Source: Antedon mediterranea (Eukaryota > Echinodermata > Crinoidea > Comatulida > Antedonidae). From it: 64,000 nucleotides of DNA. Shown piece by piece: positions 31,301 through 41,290 of this stretch. Both the position numbers and the translations under genes were made by a program. Location: the NCBI RefSeq assembly GCF_964355755.1, contig NC_092673.1:8625001-8689000 (forward strand). The letters are read 5' to 3'. Under the pieces are notes generated by a model, which was not told the origin of the DNA, did not search any database, and was given only the letters and a program-made list of their open reading frames with translations. Numbering within the stretch: the stretch's first letter is position 1; every line of letters starts with the position of its first letter.

Positions 31301-33058
31301 AGAACATCCTCGAAGATTCCGCTCTGCCCATGTGGGATCTGGATTTCCTGGTGCTCGTACTCCTGCAATATTACCTAATATCAAGTCATAAATAGGGTTA
31401 TTCATACATAGTGCATACGTATTTCCTGAAAAAAATGGTGTATTAACCTGTATTAATGCAACCGGTAGGTTGCGAACCGTGCCGTCAATCAGCACACAGG
31501 TTTTCTCCTTACCAGTAAGTTGTTCGGCTGATACCAGATCTTTCTTTACAACCACCCCACTACAGCCACTGTCACGAAGAACAGAGACGCAGCGTGACCC
31601 GACACAGCCTGTATAAACGGGCATTTTACTAATTGAATTATTTAGAGCCGCTGTCATAATTGGAAGACAGTGCCCACATTGGAGAGTGACCCTATCACCA
31701 TCATTATTGATACAACATTGATTTAAAGATTCTGACATTTTTGTAACCATACTGGCACCCACATCGGGAATTTCTTCTTTGGCTTTACATTCGTGTTGTT
31801 TTGTACATTTTTGGCAATCAGACTCTTGTTGTGGTGAAGTAGACAACCCAGCGCAACTGTTGGCGTCCTGTCTACAATTTCTGGCAATATGCCCTGTTTT
31901 TAAGCATCGGTAACATTTTGGAGGAGAGTTTGGTTTATACATAGTTGAAACTCTGCAATTTCTAGCTAAGTGACCTACACGATGGCATATAAAACAAGTT
32001 GGACTACGGAAACTAGAAGGGCTTTGTGCTGAGGATGTACTGGGAACATTATTAGAGGAAAGTTGAGGGGAATTCGGCTCCTTTTGTTTAAACTCTATTG
32101 GTTTACCAAATAACCCCCCACGGGCTTCCAAATATTGTTCAGCAATTTCAGCCATCGCTTGTATCGTTTTCGGTTGACGTTCCCTTAGGAACAGGGCAAG
32201 GTCCTTCCCACACCCATCAGTAAATTGCTCTCGCAGCAATAAATCTTTTAACCCTTGAAAGGTTTTCTCCCCCTCTGCTAGGTCAATCCACCTATCCAGA
32301 TAATTGCTTAACCTTGCAGCGAACTGCAGTCCGCTTTCCCCGTGTTCGGGCTTGGCTGTTCGTAACTTATGTCGAAATCCATCGGCGGTCAACTGAAACC
32401 GTTTTAGAAGAGCCAATTTCAACAGTTTGTAATCATTAGCTTCAGCTGAAGACAACCTGGAATAAACTTCGAGAGCTTTCCCAGTTAGTAGGGCACTTAA
32501 GTTAACCGGCCACTCACTTTCTTTCCACTCCTGACTAGTCGCATACCGTTCAAACCTTTTCAGATAGGCATCTAGGTCATCTGTTCGGTCATGGAAAGGG
32601 GGTAATTTAGGTTTACTGGCCTTAACCCGTGACTCAGGATTGGGTAATACTCTACCACCTGGCCGTGCCCGATTCTTTTCTTGCTCTAATTGGATTTCTA
32701 ACCTTCGCATTTCTATGAGATAGGCCTGATTTTCAGCTTCTTTCACTCTTTCATTTACTCTCTCTTTTTCTTCACTCGCTCTTTTTCTCTCTGCTTCGTC
32801 CCTCTCTAGCACCTCTCTTCTCTCTCTCTCTTCCTTCTCTAGTACCTCTCTTCTCTCTCTCTCTTCCTTGTCTCTGTTTCGCTCTTTTTCCTCTCTCTCC
32901 CTGTTTCTTTCTTCTCTCTCCCGGTTTCTTTCTTCTCTCTCTAGTGCTCTCTCTTCTCTTTCTCTGGCAGCTTCCTCTCTCTTTTCCACAAACTCTCTTA
33001 ATTCCACTCCATCTAACCCCAACGCTTTTCCTGCGTCAACAATTTTAGTGAGATCCAT
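28391..33058 (-). CDS. Gag-Pol polyprotein, Gmr1-like (integrase before RT)
   Basis: One frame of 1555 codons starts at the ATG at 33058, 149 bp after the primer-binding site. Residues 25-130 form a Glu/Arg-rich coiled coil. A capsid with SCAN-like character follows (about 155-315). Two CCHC knuckles lie at 355-368 and 382-395. The aspartic protease has DSG at 496-498. Integrase comes next: H691, H698, C728 and C731 as zinc ligands, D761, D821 and E857 as catalytic residues, and a GPY/F-type WKGPF at 996-1000. Reverse transcriptase occupies about 1120-1345 with the YIDD box at 1290-1293. RNase H ends the protein, with D1441, E1481 and D1507, and no tail follows. The order gag-PR-IN-RT-RH is unlike normal Ty3/gypsy. 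No stops interrupt it, so the element could be autonomous. No envelope gene is present. Confidence 0.95.
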   Translation of the reverse strand: MDLTKIVDAGKALGLDGVELREFVEKREEAAREREERALEREERNREREERNREREEKERNRDKEERERREVLEKEERERREVLERDEAERKRASEEKERVNERVKEAENQAYLIEMRRLEIQLEQEKNRARPGGRVLPNPESRVKASKPKLPPFHDRTDDLDAYLKRFERYATSQEWKESEWPVNLSALLTGKALEVYSRLSSAEANDYKLLKLALLKRFQLTADGFRHKLRTAKPEHGESGLQFAARLSNYLDRWIDLAEGEKTFQGLKDLLLREQFTDGCGKDLALFLRERQPKTIQAMAEIAEQYLEARGGLFGKPIEFKQKEPNSPQLSSNNVPSTSSAQSPSSFRSPTCFICHRVGHLARNCRVSTMYKPNSPPKCYRCLKTGHIARNCRQDANSCAGLSTSPQQESDCQKCTKQHECKAKEEIPDVGASMVTKMSESLNQCCINNDGDRVTLQCGHCLPIMTAALNNSISKMPVYTGCVGSRCVSVLRDSGCSGVVVKKDLVSAEQLTGKEKTCVLIDGTVRNLPVALIQVNTPFFSGNTYALCMNNPIYDLILGNIAGVRAPGNPDPTWAERNLRGCSVVTRSQANNMDKPFRTLKTTEIHQQIITAVTMKTAQQQDVSLAKFKDLAEKQTTTVSNKQATSRFIYHKDLLYRQFSSPNIEHGDKFTQLVVPADYRRQVMRQAHETLLGGHQGVKKTTDKVLTTFWWPGVTADITRYCRSCDICQRTVQKGRVTKVPLGSMPLIEVPFERIAVDIVGPIFPMSKGRNRYILTIIDFATRYPEAVPLPSIEAERVAEALVGVFSRLGIPKEMLTDRGSQFTSEVMKQVSKLLSIRQVMTSPYHPACNGLVERFNGTLKQMLKRMCAERPTDWDRYIDPLLFAVRESSQESLGFSPFELLYGRTVRGPMSILRELWTEEIETPETKTTYQYVMDLRERLHETCLMAQKNLQKSKVRYKQYYDKKSKSREFEVGDKVLLLLPTDKNKLLLQWKGPFKVVKKFGYLDYQIDINGKFKIFHANLLKRYYERTADISAALEVSEPSGILELASTAVIECEPNETFTSNQNDHLSNENLLQLHPLLAKETTADIHINESLDDTLKHEVHRLIGNYKDVLTDLPGKTTLGQHEIKLETEDIIRSKPYPLPHALRGTIKDEVNMMLNLGVVEPSGAPFASPIVLVKKPDGSNRFCVDFRKLNQVTVFDAEPIPDQEELFTRLAHDHYFTKIDLSKGYWQVPMDEASKPLTSFLTPDGLFQFNVMPFGLVNAPATFSRIMRKLLKGMDNTLNYIDDILIHTASWDQHMKCLSELFGRLRRANLTARPSKCFIGYETIEFLGHVVGKGQVQPRVEKVQSILSAKQPETKKQLRSFLGMTNYYRKFIPNYSVIACPLTDKTKNREPNRIGWEKAQESAFVKLKEKLNSTPILCLPNLNKDFILRTDASECGVGAVLMQQYGDVKFPVAYASKKLLPREKAYSVMEKECLAIVWSVRKFESYLYGRNFTLETDHQPLVFMQRAKLSNGRIMRWALALQPYKFRIEAIKGSENVGADYLSRV

Positions 33059-33206
33059 TTCTTAAGGAAAAAAAAAAAAAATATATATATATATGTATAA
33101 GTATCCAATATAAGTATACAGTATGTCAATAATATGACAAATAGACAATCCAATCAATTACGTACAATTGTTTCATCTACCGATGTTCACGCTAGGTTAC
33201 AAAGTC

Positions 33207-33223
33207 TCCCGGACGAGCCCCCA
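33207..33223 (-). other. Primer-binding site, tRNA-Pro
   Basis: On the minus strand TGGGGGCTCGTCCGGGA lies four bases inside the 5' LTR. It is complementary to the 3' end of animal tRNA-Pro, the same primer type known from murine leukaemia virus. Confidence 0.88.
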
Positions 33224-33227
33224 TAAA

Positions 33228-34523
33228 TGTCACACAGCCGCAATTACGGCTCTTTCGGACATGTAATATCTGGTAACCACCGGTAAACAACGATAAATAG
33301 CCACAACTGTACACATATAAATGTAAAAAGTAAATTTAATAATAAACTTTGACCAACAATTCTTCCTTCTATAATCCAAACCCCCCCTAAAAAAACCCAA
33401 AAAAAAAAACCCCTAAGCAATTCTCAAACAATGATACGGTATCCCTATTCCCCCACAACTTATACACTTCCCCAAATTCCCAATCCTCCCAGACAAAATA
33501 TCGACAATCTTCTTATTGTCAAATATAAATCCCAGAAACCCCCCTTCCAAATACAATAATATCACAAGATGAATAATACAATAATAAATGTCCACAATAT
33601 CGTTCCTTCTTGCCTTTTCTCCTACGCTGACCCAAAACAAATTCGAAAGATAAAAGTTAAAACGATTCCGCAACTAAACAACTCCTCTGCTCCCGTTCTG
33701 CTTGTATTCCCAATTATACTTCTTCTCAACCTGCAACTATCTTCTGACATATAAATAAATAAAATATAAAGTTAAAAATGTTTCTTGAGGTCCTTCTGCA
33801 CTGCAATCCGCTCCCCGATCAATTATTTCTTTCTCCTTTTCCACGTAACATAATATCAGTATCAATAAAGTCAGTCTTCGATACTTTCAACAAAAGCTTT
33901 CTTTAAAAGCAATTAATTCTGCTATTTCCAACAGTTATTATTCGATTTATTAACTTCATGTATCTCACTTTATTTCATTTCTGCTCCAGCTCTAGATCAC
34001 CATAATTATTTCCAACTCACAATTTATTAACTTCATGTATATCACCTTATTTCGTTTCTGCTTCAGCTCTATATCACCATAATTATTTCCAACTCACAAT
34101 TTACTAACTTCATGTAGATCACCTTATTTCCTTTCCGCTTCAGCTCTATATCACCATACTTCTTTCCAACCCACCATTTATTAACTTCATATATACCACT
34201 TTACTTCCTTTCTGCTTCAACATAACATAACCCTCCTTCTCTGTCTCCTCTCAATTTTCATCTCCTTCTCAAACTTCCCTCAATTGCACACATACCACCA
34301 CCTTATCCTTCTCAACCAATCAGCAACTCACACACCAACTCAACTCTTACACCTCTCCTCCAATCAGCAACCTCCACACACTCCTTCTCTGCACACACAC
34401 ACTCTGCTCCACTGGCTTCAAACAATAGTTTCCTAAAACAAAAGAAAGGTTCAAATAATGAAAACAAAAGGAAAAGTAAGCATGACTTGCAAAATAAATA
34501 CAAAACTTATGTCACTTGTGACA
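33228..34523 (-). repeat. 5' LTR of Gmr1-like element
   Basis: This 1296 bp copy is identical by eye to 27046-28341 and has the same internal 77 bp repeats. It would carry the promoter for minus-strand transcription. The TTAGT that follows on the plus strand completes the target duplication. Confidence 0.93.
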
Positions 34524-34769
34524 TTAGTATAATGTTGATTTTTATTTAATAAATAAGCTGTTGGTGTTTCTACATCATTAGCTAGTTCTAGGTTTTATTA
34601 TATGGGTGGATTTGACTTTTCTACACTAGCAGTTTTGAACAAGGCCTACTGTATTAGTTTAAATGGAATGCTACAAGTTGTATTATTTTTTTTTATTTAT
34701 CGTTTTGTGTACTAAAGTGGCAGCATAATCAGTATTTATTTTTACCAGATGTCAAGCAAGGGTAATGTC

Positions 34770-34940
34770 CCAATTGGTAATTGCCACAATTGTCAGGTCA
34801 ACCTCAAAACAGCGGCTCTCGGGACCGGGAGAGTTGTATGATTTGTTTTTATTATTATTTTTTTTTTGATGCGCCTTGAGCACCCTGTGGTATGTGCGCT
34901 ATAAAAATCCTGTTATTATTATTTGTTATTATTATTTCAC
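34770..34940 (+). repeat. LINE/SINE 3' tail
   Basis: GATGCGCCTTGAGCACC and GTGCGCTATAAAAATCC are followed by (TTATTA)n. This matches the general form of CR1/L2-type 3' tails seen in many invertebrates (a GCGCTATA block followed by ATT repeats). It is only a fragment; no coding part is visible. Confidence 0.6.
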
Positions 34941-34961
34941 CTTTTAGTCGTTTCTGTCTTA

Positions 34962-36566
34962 CAGTAAAGTGATCTTTAATTGGAAGAGGACCAGTACAAT
35001 TACTTGTTTTTTATCACATGATTATAAACTATTTATTCCTCTTGTCTGTGCTCGTACAAAATAATAAAACGGTCGCTAATTGGAAGTGTCTTAAAGTAAA
35101 GTGATCTTTAATTGGAAGAGGACCAGTACAATTACTTGTTTTTTATCACATGATTATAAACTATTTATTCCTCTTGTCTGTACTCATACAAAATAATAAA
35201 ACGGTCGCTAAATGGAAGTGTTTAAATTGAAGTGATCTTTAATTGGAAGAGGACCAGTACAATTACTTGTTTTTTATCACATGATTATAAACTATTTCTT
35301 CTTCTTGTCTTTATTCAAACAAAATAATATAACGGTCGCTAATTGGAAGTGTCTTAAACTGAAGTGATCTTTAATTGGAAGAGGACCAGTACAATTACTT
35401 GTTTTTTATCACATGATTATAAATTATTTCTTCTTCTTGTCTTTATTCAAACAAAATAATATAACGGTCGCTAATTGGAAGTGTCTTAAACTGAAGTGAT
35501 CTTTAATTGGAAGAGGACCAGTACATTTACTTAATTTTGTCATATAATTAAACTATTAATTATTCTTGCCTTTACTCATACCAATTAATAAAAATGGTCA
35601 CTAATTAGAGGTGTCTTAAAGTAAAGTGATCTTTAATTGGAAGCGGACCAGTCAGTACAGTTACTTAATTTTGTCACATAATTAAAACTATTAATTATTA
35701 TTGTCTTTACTCATACCAATTAATAAAATGGTCGCTAATTGGAGGTGTCTATAAGTAAAGTGGTTTTTAATGGAAGAGGACCAGTACAATATTACTTGTT
35801 TTTTTCACAAAATTAAAACTATGTATTCTTTTTGTCTTTATTCATACTAAATAATATAATGGTCGCTAATTGGAGGTTTCTTTAAGTAAAGTGATCTATA
35901 ACTGGAAGAGGACTAGTACAGTTACTTAATTTTGTCACTATCATAATTAAAACTATGTATTCTTCTTGTATTTACTCCTACCAATTAATAAAATGGTCGC
36001 TAATTAGAGGTGTCTTAAAGTAAAGTGACCTTTAATTGGAAGCGGACCAGTACATTTATTTAATTTTGTCACATAATTAAACTATTAATTATTCTTGCCT
36101 TTACTCATACCAATTAATAAAAATGGTCACTAATTAGAGGTGTCTTAAAGTAAAGTGATCTTTAATTGGAAGCGGACCAGTCAGTACAGTTACTTAATTT
36201 TGTCACATAATTAAAACTATTAATTATTATTGTCTTTACTCATACCAATTAATAAAATGGTCGCTAATTGGAGGTGTTTTAAGTAAAGTGGTCCTTTATT
36301 GAAAGAGGTCCAGTACAATTACTTGTTTTTTGTCACATAATTAATAACTATATATTCTTCTTGCTTTATTATTACTAAATAATATAATGGTCGCTAATTG
36401 GAGGTGTTTTAGGTAAAGTGATTTTTAATTGGAAGAGGACCACTTCATTTACTTGTTTTTGTCACATACTTAACAATTATTTATTCTTCTTGTCTTTTCA
36501 CATACCAAATAATATAATGGTCCCTAATTGGAGGTGTTTAGGCAAAGCGATCTTTAATTAGAAAAA
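34962..36566 (+). repeat. Satellite, ~130 bp unit, about 13 copies
   Basis: Unit starts of the form AAAGTGATCTTTAATTGGAAG occur near 34964, 35094, 35230, 35360, 35492, 35620, 35757, 35885, 36018, 36148, 36283, 36413 and 36543. Each unit also has GAGGACCAGTACAATTACTT, TTTTGTCACATAATTA and GGTCGCTAATTGGAGGTG. Units near 35492-35750 resemble those near 36018-36278 more than their neighbours, giving a four-unit higher-order period of about 528 bp. Non-coding. Confidence 0.92.
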
Positions 36567-36960
36567 AAAATTAGTTTGGCATCATTAAGTATTATTGATT
36601 ATTAAAAGAAGACAAGACAAGTGCAGGCGTGATAAAAACAACCACCTATCATAAAACGTATGATACAGTATTTAATAGTGGACGCATTTCAATCCATGGG
36701 TCAGACATTATTAAACGGGCCGGACAGCATTAAATTGTTGAAAAACGCCCACGAACCCGTTGAAACATGCAACTGGACACTATCCAATACTGAAAAGTGT
36801 CCGCCCGGACACTTTTGAATGCTGGACACAATTCAATCTTACACCGGCACAGAAAGAAAGCATTGTTACATAACAGCTGACATTCCAAAAGATATCACCT
36901 GTAAATGCTAATTCTACAAGTAAATGTGCTTATAAGCAACGTTGTAATTGATTGTTCTCA

Positions 36961-37016
36961 TTATAGTCTCCTGATGAGTGAGTTGCGCGACTCACGAAAC
37001 AAGCCTGTAGAGACCA
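36961..37016 (+). ncRNA. Hammerhead ribozyme motif
   Basis: The conserved core is complete. CTGATGA lies at 36971-36977. Stem II is GTGAGT/ACTCAC (36978-36983 with 36990-36995) closed by a TGCGCG loop. GAAA follows at 36996-36999. A tiny stem III (CA/TG with loop AGCC, 37000-37007) comes next, then the cleavage triplet GTA ending at 37009. Stem I pairs GTCTC (36966-36970) with GAGAC (37010-37014). Very short stem III hammerheads are known from Penelope-like retroelements and related repeats of animals. No Penelope RT or GIY-YIG frame is seen nearby, so this may be a solitary long-terminal-repeat-like remnant. Confidence 0.8.
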
Positions 37017-37412
37017 AACTGTAGTTTTTACTTCTTTTCCAGACTTAACGTATATATATAGGCCTATAGTTAAATTTCAGTATATCACCGGGCGGTTTAG
37101 AATTAATGTTCTTTGCCTCTTGTGTTTATATATATATATATATATACTATAAAAAATAAAAAAAGAAGACAATGTGTGAAAGGAGATCAAAATAAGTAAA
37201 ATTACTTTAAGCATTGACCACATGAACAGTTGTCGACATGACAAGACAACTAATAATAATAAAATATAATATAAATATAAAAATAATAATAAAATCCCGT
37301 GGTTGGGATGGAGCTAAGAAAATTTAGAAAAATAGAGTTGGAGGTCCCGGAAATTGAACTTATTATACTTCAAAACAAAATATAAATATATTCCCTATCA
37401 TGGTTGTGACTG

Positions 37413-40387
37413 TAATAATCTAATTAAACAATAATCTATATCTGGAAGACAACATCCGGATTGAAAGTAGAACGAATTCTGATTGTATACTAAATTGCTA
37501 CGGTAAAGATATATTAGAATTTTGCAAAGAAACTGGTATGCGAATCACAAATGGTAGAATTGATAAAGAATCATCCAGTGGTTTTACATTTATCAGTTCA
37601 CAAGGTAAAAGTGTATGTGATTACCTTCTTACTAACTCAAACAACTTTAAACTAATGTCTTATTTAAGAATTGATGACCGTGTTGAATCGGATCATATGC
37701 CAATTGCCTTTAGTATTCAATTCAAAGACAAAGAACACACCAAATTGATTGTCAATGAAGATGACACGTTTACCCAGAGTACGTTCAAATGGTCCAACAG
37801 TTACATTAATGCATCCAAAGTCAGATGGGAACATGATATCATTGAAACTATTGATAATGATTTTATGAATGCTATCTCTCAAAATAAAATTGATGAGGCA
37901 GTTTCACATTTATGTAAAATTTTTGAATACGTATGTAAAGGAATTAAGTATACACAAACAAGTAAATCTTCAACTTCTACAAAACGAAACGAATGGTTTG
38001 ATAAAGATTGTAAGAACCTTAAAATGCAGGTTAAACAATCATTAAAGAGATTTAGAATTATGCGCACTCAACCTTTTTTAAATAATTATATTCAGATAAA
38101 AAAGCAATATAAATCGCTATTAAAATGCAAAAAAAATAACTTTCATAAAAGAATACGCAAACAAATTATCGATTCACTCAATACAAAGGATAGCAAAACG
38201 TTTTGGATGAAGTTGAAGACAAAACAGAAATTATCTTGCGAACTTTCTATTAATCAATGTTATATTCATTTTAAGAACCTATTTAAAAACGATGAGTCTA
38301 TTGGTAGCGCTGAGTTGCCAAAAATCACAGAATGCCAACAGAATGAAGACGATGATAATTTAGACCACGACATAACGTTGGATGAAATAAAAAAAGCATT
38401 TAATTCTCAAAATAGAGGAAAAGCTCCCGGCATTGATGGAATGAATTTTGAATTTTTGCTAAACGCCCCCAACATTATTTTTGATATTTTAAAAATTCTT
38501 TTTAACGCCATATTTTTAGTCGGAAAATTTCCCAAACAATGGGCAACAAGCTTAATTGTCCCAATTTTTAAAAATGGAGATAAAAACAAACCTGAAAATT
38601 ATAGAGGTATTTCTTTAATTCCAATCCTAAGAAAAATATTTTTACATATTCTTAATTCTAGGTTAAAACAATTTACAAATAGTAAAAAGTTAATTCATGA
38701 GGAACAAGCAGGCTTTCGTAAGGGATATAGAACGACAGATAATATATTCATTTTAGATACCCTCATCTCTAAATACTTAGATAAAAAGCGGGGTAGGATT
38801 TTTGTTTGTTTTGTTGATCTTAAACGTGCCTTTGACTCTATAAATCATACACTTTTACTACATAAGTTGAAATGTATCGGTGTTTCAGGCAGAATGTTAC
38901 ACATAATAAATTCCTTATACCAAAACTTATCTGCTCATGTTAAAATTGGCAACAAACTTAGTCCATCTTTTAATTGTTCGATTGGAGTACAACAAGGTTC
39001 TCCGTTGTCGTCTTTACTCTTTAATATTTACATTAATGATTTGAGTGGTATACTTAATCAGGTAAACGATTTCATTCAAATTGGAGATTGTCATATGAAT
39101 CATCTTCTTTATGCAGATGACTTAGTGCTAGTTAGTTAGTGATACGGTGAAAGGTCTCAAAAAATTAATAAATAAACTTGAACTTTATTGTGATACCTGG
39201 AAACTTACTGTAAACACTACAAAATCCAAAATTATGGTTTTTAAAAATGGCCGCATTTAAGGAACATTGAAAAATGGAAGTATAAAAATATTCAATTAAA
39301 AATTGTTAATTCGTATAATTATCTTGGTGTTATTTTTAGTTCAAATGGTGCATGGAACAACTCAACGCAACATAATCAACAAAAAGCAAATCAAAGTTTA
39401 TTCTGCTTAAAATCATTTATTTATCGTAACTTATCTTTTCTTCCAATTAATACATGGAACCATATTTTTGATGTGAAAATACTTCCTATTTTAACGTATG
39501 GAAGCGAAATCTGGGGAATGTCAGATAGCACAAACATTATAGAAAAAACACATACTAAATTTTGTAGATATTTATTGCAAGTTGGAAAAAATGCACCAAA
39601 TGCCGCTGTTACTTCTGAGTTAGGTAGATTACCACTTTCTTTGGATTGTTTAGTTACAGTTATAAGATTTTGGTTACATATTATTACTTTAGATCATGAC
39701 AGATTCATTTTTAAGTGTTATGAGTTTCAACTTAGAAAAGTTAACCGTAATGAGAATTGTTGGGCACAACAGGTCAAACACTTACTCTTTTCTACTGGTT
39801 TTGGTTATATATGGTTACAACAATATGTTAATAGTAAAGGTTTATTTTTGAGAGAATTTAAGTTGCGCTTATGTGATATTGAAAAACAAAAATGCATTCA
39901 AAAATTTAGTTTACATAATAAGTTAAGGTTCTTTTTTCTTTATAAAAAGAAATATGTTTAAGTTATCACTTGACCAACATCATTAATTTTAAACAAAGAA
40001 GATTATTAACTAAGTTACGTTTAGGGATATTAGAGCTAGAAATTGAAAAGGGCAGATGGGAGGGTGTAGAAAGATATAAGAGAACGTGTAAATTATGTAA
40101 AAAGAATATTGTTGAGGATGAATATCATTTTATTTTGCAATGCACATTTTATAATGATTTAAGAAAAAGTTTTATTCCAAGATTTATTCGTGTTTTTCCT
40201 TCTATTAATAAGCTTTGTTTATTACTTTCCAACACAAATTTTACTTATAATTTAGGAAAATACGTCTACTTTGCTTTTGAAAGAAGAAACCATTATCTTA
40301 AGTTATAGTTAATTTTTATTTGTTTGTATTAGGGCCAAAGGCCAATATACATTGAACCAATAAATTCCCTGAATAGGGAAAGAAGAA
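37413..40387 (+). mobile_element. 5'-truncated LINE (Jockey/CR1/L2-type)
   Basis: GACTG flanks the insertion (37408-37412 and 40388-40392), and the related element copy at 14.5 kb shows the uninterrupted target. The element begins inside the endonuclease and ends in a 3' UTR with GGGCCAAAGGCCAATATAC and CCCTGAATAGGGAAAG followed by GAAGAA. There is no poly(A). The clade (Crack-, Daphne- or L2-like) is inferred from domain style. Confidence 0.88.
37436..40308 (+). pseudogene. LINE endonuclease-reverse transcriptase, frameshifted
   Basis: Frame 1 runs 37436-39139. It starts within an APE-type endonuclease: a YGKDILEFC block, GFTFIS and the catalytic SDHMPI. It continues into RT with GKAPGIDG, PIFKNGDK, AGFRKGYRT, DLKRAFDS, GVQQGSPLS and the catalytic YADD at the end. 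A 4-base duplication (TAGT) near 39135 breaks the frame just after YADD. The same phase is regained after a second indel near 39255 and runs to 39961, with TYGSEIWG and LGRLPLSLD. Another shift near 39965 leads to 39970-40308, which holds a C-terminal CCHC-like finger (CKLC...H....C) and FYNDLRK. At least three frameshifts and 5' truncation make it inactive, but divergence is modest. Confidence 0.88.
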
Positions 40388-41290
40388 GACTGAGCTAAGA
40401 CATTTTTGAAAAATAGAGCTGTTAGGTCCCGGAAAATGCACTTATTGTTCTTCGAAATATGACCAGCTTTATGGTTGGGGCTGAGCTAAGAAATGTTTAA
40501 AACTAGAGCTGCAGGTCTTTAAAAATTTGCATCTTATACTATGGAAACCTCGGGCCTAGAGGCTTTAAAAAAGTGGTCCCTTTTGCCTTTATTTTAGAGG
40601 GGGATGTGGGGTGCGTCCGCAAGCGTAGAACCTTTTAGTCGGGGAAATCAGTTTATAAGCCTACTTCCCAAGTGTATGCGTGCGTACGTCCATCTGAACT
40701 TCCGAGTGGTGAGAAGTTCATACAGGACATTGAAAATTTAATAACTTAGCTATAATAAGATGTTGGCTAAGTGAAAATAGCATGTTTTTTTTGTTTAGTA
40801 ATGTATGCAATATATATTTTAAGTGCCCCATGGTACAGGGTTACTTGTAAATCAAAAAATTTGTGAACATACGAACAATTAACATAATTCGTTTTTGCTG
40901 TAGTGTAGCGTACGTCGACACACAGTACACGACCTAACCAGGGAGTTGTCAACTCCCTGACGTAACCGTCGGTAAACTTCGTCTGGAAAGTAACTACAAT
41001 ACACATTTTGGTCCCTGGATGGAACATGATATCACGCGTCTGGACCCAACGTTGAACGATTCGTACAAAGGGATACCGCCAGACAAGTGCGTACCTAGCT
41101 ACTGTTAAAATAGCTAGATCACTGGCAATAATGAATGCACAGTGCATAATAGCCCTCTGATGTACTCACGGTCAATGGAACGTCCGGTTTTCTAGGCGCT
41201 GAAGCTACGAAGTGAACGCGAACGATGTTTACTGTATATTATATTCCCCGACAAAAAGTACCTGTGTTCCCCGACGGGGGGGGGGGGGTA

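Larger units (their letters stand above)
27046..34523 (-). mobile_element. Complete Gmr1-like LTR retrotransposon
   Basis: This is a 7478 bp element on the minus strand. Both LTRs are 1296 bp and appear identical, with TTAGT duplicated at 27041-27045 and 34524-34528. It has a tRNA-Pro primer-binding site, a polypurine tract and one uninterrupted gag-pol ORF. Pol order is protease, integrase, RT, RNase H. The RT and integrase sequences are Ty3/gypsy type, yet integrase precedes RT as in Ty1/copia. That arrangement defines the Gmr1 group described from deuterostomes. Identical LTRs and an open frame imply a very recent insertion. It lies inside an older inverted-repeat element (25539-36849). 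Confidence 0.94.
25539..36849. mobile_element. Large inverted-repeat element holding a retrotransposon and a satellite
   Basis: TGCCGGTGTAAGATT at 25539 returns inverted at 36849. Similarity between the arms extends about 90 bp through GTGTCC-rich sequence (AAAGTGTCC and a TTGAATAGTGT-like block). Removing the Gmr1-like insertion leaves about 3.8 kb, made mainly of tandem repeats: 26000-26230, 26580-26905 and the satellite at 34962-36566. No transposase and no clear target duplication were found, so the superfamily is unknown. Confidence 0.55.
37290..41290 (-). mobile_element. Second copy of the 12318-15212 hAT-like family, split by a LINE
   Basis: 37290-37412 and 40388-40870 are the inverse of about 14160-14700. 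40895-41270 is the inverse of about 12640-13020. The copy lacks the 1.1 kb insert seen in the first copy, and a LINE (37413-40387) sits in it. Near 41281 it breaks into a G-run and the outer end is not recognised. A 126-codon minus-strand frame at 40767-41147 is not conserved in the first copy and is not accepted as a gene. Confidence 0.65.

Noticed and set aside
40767-41147. A 126-codon minus-strand gene
   Set aside because: The homologous sequence at about 12.8-13.0 kb does not keep the frame, and it lies in a non-autonomous element.
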